Shown piece after piece: positions 7,511 through 13,917 of a DNA stretch of 13,917 nucleotides. This stretch comes from Sanchytrium tribonematis (taxonomy: Eukaryota > Sanchytriomycota > Sanchytriomycetes > Sanchytriales > Sanchytriaceae). The notes under the pieces are model-generated. The model did no database searches. It was not told the origin of the DNA and worked only from the letters and a program-made list of their open reading frames with translations. The stretch covers positions 1 to 13,917 of the forward strand of contig JADGIG010000180.1 of NCBI GenBank assembly GCA_018985235.1, read 5' to 3'. Made by a program: the position numbers and the translations under genes. How positions within the stretch are numbered: position 1 is the stretch's first letter; each line of letters starts with the position of its first letter.

Positions 7511-8371
7511 TTAGTATTTTTCAAACCGCTGCATGGCTTGTAACCTTGTAAGTTTTAAAAACCCAGGAAAATGCCCTGCTTTGTGTAAATTTTCGAGAGC
7601 AATATTAAATAGTTCTCGAACTCTGTCGATTTGCCAACTTGAGTGACTTAAATTTCGACCATATTCCATCGGATCTTCAATAAATAGTCCCACCTGCTTT
7701 TCGTTAAAATACACACCGCGACTTGTGATGAGAGCATTTGACCAATTTAAGCAGCAATAAAACTCTAAAAATCGAGTCAGCAATTTGCTATAAGACGTGC
7801 TACATGAGAGGTCAGTGAATTGATGAAATAGCGCGATCATCATGACAGAAATACAGTAGGTGTTTAATCCTCCGTTTTTTATGCTATCAAGATCGTGCTC
7901 GTGTAAAAAATGCTTCAGCAACTGAATAATCAGTCTAGTCTTTGGAAAATTATCGATAAATTTCTTCATAAATTCACCTTTAGCCACACCATCGGTGTTG
8001 CAAGTTAATTGGACAACAAAAGATTTTTTGTGCATTGTCAAGACAGGTATTTTGGCATCTTTCAAAAGATTATAATTCCATCCATCTAGTTTCTTTGGAA
8101 TGTCAGACAACAATTGAACAAGACTATCTTTACCAGACCTCGTCTTATCTACAGTTACATTTAAGTCGATGTCTGAATAGGGCAGAGCCGTATTGCTTGA
8201 TATTGAACCAAAAAGTTCGACTTTTAATTTATAAAAGTATTCTATCTTTTGTACAAAGTATGCAAGAATCTGCTGTCTTTCCAAAACCTCTTTCTTTGTA
8301 GACCGAGCGAAGTCTTTGTGGAAATTTAGAATTTGAGTTTCTAAAGAGTTTTGTTTTTGATTGACAGGCAT
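7511..8371 (-). CDS. TRF4/PAPD5 (TENT4)-like non-canonical poly(A) polymerase, third catalytic Asp replaced
   Basis: Member of the nucleotidyltransferase family that adds short A tails to nuclear RNAs for the exosome (TRAMP complex in yeast). Single exon, 286 residues: essentially only the catalytic core. Seen: LFGSISSNTALPYSDIDL with G55-S56 and the first two metal-binding aspartates D67 and D69; KIPVLTMHKK; the central GGLNTYCISVMM; the PAP-associated segment IEDPMEYGRNL and QIDRVRELFNIAL that matches the DP...GR...QV..AF block of Trf4. The strand that should carry the third catalytic carboxylate (family VDISFN) reads VQLTCN, so Q121 sits where Asp is expected. Much shorter than yeast Trf4 (584) because N- and C-terminal extensions are missing. 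The protein could be a low-activity or inactive paralogue; an active copy elsewhere would then be expected. Confidence 0.85.
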   Translation of the reverse strand: MPVNQKQNSLETQILNFHKDFARSTKKEVLERQQILAYFVQKIEYFYKLKVELFGSISSNTALPYSDIDLNVTVDKTRSGKDSLVQLLSDIPKKLDGWNYNLLKDAKIPVLTMHKKSFVVQLTCNTDGVAKGEFMKKFIDNFPKTRLIIQLLKHFLHEHDLDSIKNGGLNTYCISVMMIALFHQFTDLSCSTSYSKLLTRFLEFYCCLNWSNALITSRGVYFNEKQVGLFIEDPMEYGRNLSHSSWQIDRVRELFNIALENLHKAGHFPGFLKLTRLQAMQRFEKY

Positions 8372-8532
8372 TGATTCAAGGAGAAAATTTCGCTAGTTTC
8401 AATTTAATCTGTTAATTATTTGAATTTTCAGAAAGAATTATTGAATACCTTGCTCGTTAATTATTTGTTAAGTGATTTATTAAATATGGCAAATTAAAGG
8501 AGATTTGAAACAAATATATAAATTTTGAAGTC
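8372..8532. promoter_or_regulatory. 161-bp divergent intergenic region (TRF4-like / SEC5)
   Basis: Longest non-coding stretch in the window. AT-rich; contains a repeated 12-mer and a TATATAA (8515-8521) 11 nt before the SEC5 ATG. An ATG at 8486 opens only a four-codon frame (ATG GCA AAT TAA). No RNA gene is visible. Confidence 0.5.
8411..8467. repeat. Direct 12-bp repeat GTTAATTATTTG (8411-8422 and 8456-8467)
   Basis: Two perfect copies, 45 bp apart start to start, in the divergent promoter region. Could be a transcription-factor site pair, but low complexity in AT-rich DNA makes chance recurrence possible. Confidence 0.4.
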
Positions 8533-11104
8533 ATGGTGGAAGTGTCAGAATTTCAAATATTAAGCACATACAAAATCAATAATTTAAATCCTGAATATTG
8601 GATGGATATTCAGATTGACGATATTGCTGTTGATACGAACAATGTAATGACGGGTGCAGTAGTTGCTGATTCTGACCCATTAGGCGTATACTCATCAGTA
8701 CTGGAGCAATCTTCATCAAAAGAAAAAAAGACTAGGGCTACGTCAATATTTATTAGGGATAATGTAGTATTAGATGGTACAGTAAATATACAAGGAATTG
8801 TACAAAATCAAAATTTGATGATATTCCACCCTCAATTTGATCCTTTCTTATTTCTCTTAAAGGTGCATGCAGATACCACATATCATGACATTGCCGTAGG
8901 TATGAAAAAATTAGAGCAAGATGTAGAGGAAAATAAAGACGAATTGAGAACTTTGATAAGAAATCACTTTGATCAATTTATTCTCGCTCAAAAGATTGTG
9001 GAAGCACTTCACGATGACATGAGAAAAAAGTATCAAAATGAAATTCCGAAAGAAGTTTCTAAATTTGCACGTTCTGTACGAGAAACGCAAATTAAATTCA
9101 AAGAACAAATGCAACCTTTATTAGAAAGAAATGATAGGATTCAGGGAGTGCAGGAATCTCTGAGAGCACTGGAAAAAGTTAAAGTATTTTCTGATATACC
9201 GAATCAAATCAAAGACTTTAGAGCCAAGAAAAAGTACGAGAGCAGTGTAATATTATTTCACCAGGGTAAAAGAATGCTTTCAGAGGTTCTTAAAAGTAAC
9301 AATCCGTCAAAAATTCAGTATTTTAATCTAGTCTGGACTTCTGCTTTGGAGCAAATTACAATTATGCAGAATGAGCTTATGGAACTTCTTGAAGACGATC
9401 AAGGAAATCAAGAAGACACTTTAATCTTGTTAATGGAGCTTGAATTTTCGGATGTTGCTCTTTGGAACTTTATAGAAGAAAGAAGTAAAAGACTTATGAG
9501 ATCAATTAGTCAGGATATAATTGCGATTAGTACCCTGGTAGTAAAGGAAGAAAATCATGATGAAGTCATTCATAGCGACGAGACAAAAGATGCCATTACA
9601 AAAATTTTAAAGTCATCAAACGCTAGGTCCATAGAATTGGCCTATAGTAAAAAAACAGAGTTCATTTTCTGGAAGCGAATTTATGAAATTACCCAAAGTA
9701 TTGTGGAAACACTTTGCGGCCCATTTAATGATTTTTGGAAGCTAACTCAGATCTTCTTGGGGGAAAATTTTAAAGATATAGAATTTAAAGAACCCCAAAA
9801 ACTACCAGAATTAGAGAAAACTAAAACGTTAATTGAAGAACTTGTAACATTTATTAGTGATAAAGTAACTGATTTCTGGCTTTTGAATGACTCTTCGTCG
9901 GTTTTTGATCAAAAATCGAAGTCTCCTTTATTACTTTGTTATTTTTTCGAAAGAATTTTAAATGAACTTAGTCGGGCAGAAAGAGATTTGTCATCCATGA
10001 AATTTTCCAACGGGGAATTAGGCTCGAAGAAAATATTAGCTGTTTTTGAGAGAATAAAACTCAAAGGTCTCATGATCGCATCTTCCTCGTGGATCCAGGA
10101 ATCCAAAGTTCTGGGGCAATCGTCAAATCATATCGATGCTTCAGAATTTCAGGAATTTGACAATGCCACGCTAAATTTGTTTTCGCTTTATCAAAGACAA
10201 GTTTTGAAGGATATTTTAAGCATAGCTTCATATTCTAGTATTCTAGATGGTGATATTTTAAGTCCTACAGATATTGTCAGTTTTTATAGTGATAACTCTG
10301 GAAACAACATCCATCCAATGATAATTGAAAAAATTAGAGATTCTTTTGTTGATTCATTACATAATTTTATTGAGGAGATGACCAGATCTGTCACCGAAAG
10401 TTCCGAAAAAATGAAAACAGATGATTCTCTTCCTCTAAAATGTCTTGCACAGATAAGAATACTGAAAGAAAAATTGATTCCCGATTTGATTGCTAGATTT
10501 CAAACTCAAACTCAGACATCCCTGTCATCATCTGCTTTAAAGGTTTTCAAACTTATCAATGATATGGATGAATCAATATTTCTAGTTTACGTTGCTTCAA
10601 AAAGCGCATTCGTTCAATCGGAAATCGAGAAAACTTGGAATATGAAAACTTTTAATTGGTGCATGATAAGAGAACCTCAACGTTTATTGTACTAATTTAG
10701 AAATACGTCCGTATATTTTGACTATATTGACAGAGTTTGTTTTGATTTACACAGAAATCATCAAATTGAGCAAAAAAATGTTACATCGAGTTATGGAAAC
10801 TCTGATCGAACGATTTGCCGAAGCGCAAGAAAATCAAATTAATAGTGTTACCAATTGGTCACTGGGAGGACTTTTGCAAGTTTTGATGGAAATTGAGTTC
10901 TTAACTTTGGTATTAGAACACTATTTATCTGATAGAGCCAGTCGACTTTTTCACGAATTATACCAACAAATTAAGGCAAAAACAGTTGCCATTCAAAGCG
11001 GAATTGATAGTACTAGCTTGCAGAAAGGACTAGAAGTAGTTAAGTCTACAATCAAGAATACTCATGAGACCACTTCTGTCCAATTTATATGCTTTAAACA
11101 GTAA
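8533..11104 (+). CDS. SEC5: Exocyst complex component Sec5 (EXOC2)
   Basis: Subunit of the eight-protein exocyst that tethers secretory vesicles to the plasma membrane. Exons 8533-10681 and 10701-11104, 850 residues (human EXOC2 924). Seen: an N-terminal motif ILSTYKINNLNPEYW (residues 9-23) and DPLGVYSSVL (48-57), typical of fungal Sec5; the conserved Sec5 core starting at FDPFLFLLKVHADTTYHDI (102-120), then NHFDQFILAQKIVEALHDDM and a coiled-coil run, and LLMELEFSDVALWNFIEER. The C-terminal block QIRPYILTILTEFVLIYTEI ... WSLGGLLQVLMEIEFL is joined to the rest only by splicing. The Ral-binding TIG/IPT domain that starts animal EXOC2 is absent. The gene ends 8 bp from the convergent lysyl-tRNA synthetase stop. 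ATG 8533 is followed closely by the conserved N-terminal motif. Confidence 0.92.
10682..10700 (+). other. Spliceosomal intron, 19 nt, in SEC5
   Basis: GTTTATTGTACTAATTTAG. Phase 1, splitting CAA (Gln). Only intron here with a GTT donor, and the only one with a textbook-like branch sequence TACTAAT (10690-10696); its branch A would lie 13 nt from the donor and 5 nt from the acceptor end. Retention stops at the TAA in that branch sequence. Confidence 0.92.
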
Positions 11105-11111
11105 AAGTTGC

Positions 11112-11117
11112 TTTATT
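11112..11117 (-). terminator. AATAAA overlapping the lysyl-tRNA synthetase stop codon
   Basis: Minus-strand AATAAA (11117 to 11112) contains the TAA stop used after splicing. Cleavage downstream of it would fall inside the SEC5 coding region. Confidence 0.35.
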
Positions 11118-12847
11118 CTTTTAATTTTAAATTTTTCAAATCCAATTCATTATTGTGTTCAGGCTTCATAGCTAAATTAATTAATAATACCAGGAAACAA
11201 TAAAACCTCTTTGATGTTATTTGCATCAGATAAAAACATAGTGATTCTGTCAATTCCACAACCCCAGCCCGCAGTAGGCGGTAGCCCATAGGAAAGTGCT
11301 GTAATAAAATTTTCGTCTACCATTTGTGCTTCGTCATCACCAGCAGCTTTGTCTTGCGCCTGCTGCTCAAATCTTTCACGTTGGTCAAAAGGATCGTTCA
11401 ATTCCGTGTAAGCATTACAAATCTCTTTTGTAGCCACAAACAATTCAAATCTTTCACACAATCCCGGAATGCTTCGATGCTTTTTGGCTAAAGGACTCAT
11501 AATCATAGGGTGTTCTGTTATGAATGTTGGATTAATACATTCAGATTCAATAAATTCACCAACAAGCTTATCTAACAATCGAGCCGCAGTTCTTGGAGAG
11601 CTGCAATCTACACTGTGTTTCACACAAATATCATCAAGAAACTTTCGGGCTTCTTCCTTGTCAAGGGTGTCAGCAGGAGGAAATTTTACGTTTAATTTAG
11701 ATTCCAAAGTCGGAATCATAGGAAGACGCTTAAAAGGACCAGAAAAATTAATCTCGTAACATTTGTCAGAATCAGGTTCTGGATGATATTTAACAATATG
11801 ACCTCCAGTAACTGACTTGGCCATTCCGCTTATCATTGTTTCGGTCATATCCATGAGATCATACATGTCAGCATAAGCCATGTAAAATTCGCATGTTGTA
11901 AATTCTGGATTATGTGTTAAATCAATTGATTCATTTCTGAATTGCCGACCAATTTCATAGACTCTGTCAAGTCCACCAACAACAAGCATTTTCAAATATA
12001 GCTCAGGGGCAATTCGCAGGAATAAGTCCAAATTGAGATCATTGTGGTGCGTGATAAAAGGCTTTGCTGTAGCACCACCAGCAATCATGCTCATCTGTGG
12101 TGTTTCGACCTCTAAAAATCTTTGCTCGTCCAAAAATCGTCGAATATATTGAATCACCTTGGTCCTGGTGATAAATCGTTCACGGACCTCAGAATTCATA
12201 ATTAAATCAAGGTAGCGCTGTCTATATCTGATTTCTTGATCCTTTAGGCCATATTGTTGCTTTGGTAACATATGACAACACGGTGTAAGCAAAGCAGTAT
12301 CATGGGCGAATATACTTAATTCGCCTGCTTTTGATTTTCCAGGAATTCCCTTGACACCAATAATGTCTCCCCTACGAATCTGAGAATGAATTGTCTTGAA
12401 GTCTAATTTTCCCGTATGATCTTTCAAATTTGCAACGGCCTGAATTTTAACACCATCACAATGAATATCATAGAAAATAAGCTTCGACCCAGCTGTCCTG
12501 ATGGAATGAATTCTACCGGCAATACTTTCTGTGGTTTCTTCTCTTCGTTCCGATTCTTTTAAATGGTTATACTTTTCAATATAAATTGGCAGTGACACAG
12601 AGACACTGAATTTGTGAGGATAATACATTTCTTTCGGAAGAGTTTTGATACTCTGTGTACGGATTTCGTAATACTGATTTGGTGTCAAATCGTCCATATT
12701 GATAGTTTCGCCATCTTTTTGCTGGGAGGCAAGTTTTTCCTTCTTTTCGGCTTCCTTTTTCCTTTGTTTTTGACGTCTTTTATATTCACTTTTACTCACA
12801 TACTCTTTTGTGACTTCATCTAACATTTGCCGCTGTTCTTCAGACAT
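11113..12847 (-). CDS. KRS1: Lysyl-tRNA synthetase, cytosolic (class II)
   Basis: Charges tRNA-Lys with lysine. Exons complement(11191-12847) and complement(11113-11171), 571 residues (human KARS1 597). Seen: a Lys/Arg-rich N-terminal helix typical of eukaryotic LysRS (about residues 18-42), the anticodon-binding OB fold (about 105-190, [19 protein letters not shown]), YRQRYLDLI, class II motif 1 with [10 protein letters not shown] (243-252), motif 2 [20 protein letters not shown] (300-319), and motif 3 [13 protein letters not shown] (527-539). Splicing turns the truncated ending LLFPGIIN into [18 protein letters not shown]..., matching the conserved FPAMKP of the family. Starts divergently from the BRC-repeat gene with 144 bp between ATGs. 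Confidence 0.97.
11172..11190 (-). other. Spliceosomal intron, 19 nt, in the lysyl-tRNA synthetase gene
   Basis: Minus strand GTATTATTAATTAATTTAG. Phase 1, splitting GCT (Ala) of FPAMKP. Unspliced reading ends at a TAA inside the intron and would lose only 18 C-terminal residues, so the protein might tolerate retention. Confidence 0.94.
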
Positions 12848-12991
12848 ATTTGTTTTATCGGGGAAGTTTTGATGAGAGCTTTGTGATTACTATTGACATA
12901 GCTGTGTAAGTAATAATGACATTAAGCAACATGGAATTCAAATCTTTTTAGTACAGGAACTCTGAGTTAAAATTTTAACTTGAAACTTGAA
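12848..12991. promoter_or_regulatory. 144-bp divergent region (lysyl-tRNA synthetase / BRCA2-like)
   Basis: Second longest non-coding stretch. Holds a perfect 16-bp palindrome AGTTAAAATTTTAACT at 12965-12980, ending 11 bp before the BRCA2-like ATG, and a five-to-six-codon upstream frame (ATG 12931 to TAG 12949-12951). No tRNA-like structure is apparent. Confidence 0.45.
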
Positions 12992-13917
12992 ATGAAGTTC
13001 AACAACCAGCCACTGCGGCAGACCTTAGAGCAATATATATTAGAACAGAATCAATTTGGCTCCCAGACATTTGAAGATCTTAAACTCACACAGCGTAGCC
13101 CGATCAAAAGAAGAAAATTCAGCCAAAATGATAATAATATAATGAAAAAAATATCCAAGTCCTCTCAAAAGTCAATTTGCGGCGAAAAGTTAGAATTCGA
13201 TGAAAATAAATCAGGCTTCTGCGCCGAAAAATTAACAGCAAAATCAGAAAAAATTACGCAATTAGAAATATTAGAACCATTAATAGGCGATGAAAATAAG
13301 GATCGATTTAGAGCCTCTGCTTTCAAAAAATCAAATGGGGAGGCAATAAAACAGCCTGATGCTTTAGCGTTAAATAATGCAGCTAAGATTTTCTACAACT
13401 CAGATCTAGAAACTGCCAAAACATCGCTTTTCAAAAAATCAAATGGAAAAGGAATAGTGAAACCTGACACTACAGCACTGCAGAAGGCTTCGAAAGTCAT
13501 AATTGCTCCTGATAGGACTTTAAAAAACTTAGAAATTGCTAACTCATCCCTCTTCACCAAATCAAATGGAAGAGCAATTAAAAATTCTGAATATGTAGAT
13601 CTGGTTAATACTTCTAGCAATATCATGGATTCTGATCAGAAATCAAAAATTGAAGAAAGTGCACAGGGTGTAGATCCGATCAATGGTGCTAATATTATAA
13701 TGGAGTCTGGACAGAAACCAAAAATCAAAAAAAGCGCCAAATCTTCGCTTTTTACAAAATCAAATGGTAAATTAGTGCAAAGACCTAATGCTGAATTAAT
13801 TGATCATGCATCCAAGCTTTTCAAAACTTCTGAAGAACCGCTTAAAAACATGGATATTGAAAAAATTTCACTTTCAACTAAAATAGCAACCGATAAATTA
13901 TCGGAAAATTCTTTTAT
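12992..13917 (+). CDS. BRCA2: BRCA2-like protein with BRC repeats, N-terminal part (3' end outside window)
   Basis: Predicted RAD51-loading mediator of homologous recombination. The frame is open from ATG 12992 to the window edge (308 full codons); an in-frame TAA at 12968-12970 fixes the start. Residues 1-110 are polar with an NLS-like SPIKRRKF. Four BRC-type repeats follow at residues 111-134, 147-170, 188-211 and 254-277, each beginning F-x-K-S-N-G then a basic/hydrophobic stretch, and ending A-x-x-[IL]F in the first and fourth (family pattern FxTASGK...AL..A..LF). Compared with the BRC consensus, the FxxA alanine is serine in all four, and repeats 2 and 3 have lost the terminal LF-type pair. 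No PALB2-binding motif is evident at the N-terminus. The DNA-binding domain and RAD51 C-terminal site would lie beyond the window. A non-BRCA2 BRC-repeat protein is the alternative. Confidence 0.82.
   Translation, partial: MKFNNQPLRQTLEQYILEQNQFGSQTFEDLKLTQRSPIKRRKFSQNDNNIMKKISKSSQKSICGEKLEFDENKSGFCAEKLTAKSEKITQLEILEPLIGDENKDRFRASAFKKSNGEAIKQPDALALNNAAKIFYNSDLETAKTSLFKKSNGKGIVKPDTTALQKASKVIIAPDRTLKNLEIANSSLFTKSNGRAIKNSEYVDLVNTSSNIMDSDQKSKIEESAQGVDPINGANIIMESGQKPKIKKSAKSSLFTKSNGKLVQRPNAELIDHASKLFKTSEEPLKNMDIEKISLSTKIATDKLSENSF
13322..13822 (+). repeat. Four 24-codon BRC repeats
   Basis: Copies at 13322-13393, 13430-13501, 13553-13624 and 13751-13822. Each starts Phe-x-Lys-Ser-Asn-Gly; three are preceded by Ser-Leu. 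Start-to-start spacing is 36, 41 and 66 codons. Copies 1 (ends NAAKIF) and 4 (ends HASKLF) keep the second hydrophobic anchor; copies 2 (ASKVI) and 3 (TSSNI) do not. Confidence 0.85.
13595..13744 (+). repeat. Diverged tandem duplication, 2 x 75 bp, within the BRC-repeat region
   Basis: Units 13595-13669 and 13670-13744 align without gaps: 52 of 75 bases and 12 of 25 residues identical by hand count (shared N..., IM-S-QK-KI--SA). The unit covers the end of BRC repeat 3 plus its linker and accounts for the extra 25 codons between repeats 3 and 4. Confidence 0.75.

Noticed and set aside
12906-12926. GTAAGTAATAATGACATTAAG, a possible 21-nt 5' UTR intron before the BRCA2-like gene
   Set aside because: Good donor but no coding frame tests it and no transcript evidence; length outside the observed class.
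13393-13626. 77-codon minus-strand ORF opposite the BRC repeats
   Set aside because: Its repetitive sequence is simply the reverse of the BRC repeats, and the plus frame is open over the whole region with clear homology.
1-13917. Sequencing frameshifts or pseudogenes instead of introns
   Set aside because: Six independent interruptions, all GT-AG, all 19-20 nt and A+T-rich, each restoring a conserved protein exactly; random indels would not share these properties.
1-13917. Ciliate origin with a reassigned code
   Set aside because: TAA, TAG and TGA all occur as real stops at conserved C-termini, and no in-frame stop is needed inside the proteins; protein wording is fungal-like.
1-13917. tRNA, rRNA, CRISPR arrays, insertion sequences, viral genes
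   Set aside because: Intergenic spaces are 161 bp or less and show no cloverleaf, repeat-spacer pattern or transposase; every large ORF is assigned to a cellular gene.

Overview
The window is a very compact, AT-rich nuclear eukaryotic segment. It carries nine protein-coding genes that I recognise by family, plus the first part of a tenth partner gene at the right edge, all on standard code (TAA, TAG and TGA all end genes). By hand count about 95% of the bases are coding. The protein sequences point to a fungus or close fungal relative: the serine palmitoyltransferase subunit 1 has the fungal LCB1-type N-terminus, and Sec5 has a fungal-type N-terminus without the animal TIG domain. BARD1-like and BRCA2-like genes are both present, which is unlike yeasts, so an early-diverging or fungus-related reduced lineage is the best guess; a miniaturised animal parasite is the main alternative.

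Layout, left to right: fructose-1,6-bisphosphatase C-terminus (+, <1-434); mitochondrial CCDC90/DUF1640 protein (-, 474-1077); LCB1/SPTLC1 (+, 1097-2924); BARD1/BRCA1-like RING-BRCT protein (-, 2936-4777); RPUSD2/Pus9-type pseudouridine synthase (+, 4811-5785); CCT4 chaperonin subunit (+, 5870-7493); TRF4-like nucleotidyltransferase (-, 7511-8371); exocyst Sec5/EXOC2 (+, 8533-11104); cytosolic lysyl-tRNA synthetase (-, 11113-12847); BRCA2-like BRC-repeat protein (+, 12992 to beyond 13917). Genes alternate strand almost perfectly, with convergent stop codons 8-39 bp apart and divergent start codons 19-161 bp apart. No intergenic stretch exceeds 161 bp; I see no tRNA, rRNA, mobile element or CRISPR.

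The most striking feature is the introns. Six genes each need exactly one GT-AG intron of 19 nt (five cases) or 20 nt (one case) to restore the conserved protein, placing these among the shortest spliceosomal introns known. Three of them lie near the C-terminus and change the end of the protein, so naive ORF calling misplaces the gene ends.

Functionally most genes are unrelated housekeeping (gluconeogenesis, sphingolipid synthesis, tRNA modification and charging, protein folding, exocytosis, RNA processing). Two belong to homologous recombination: the BARD1-like protein and the BRC-repeat protein with at least four RAD51-binding-type repeats.
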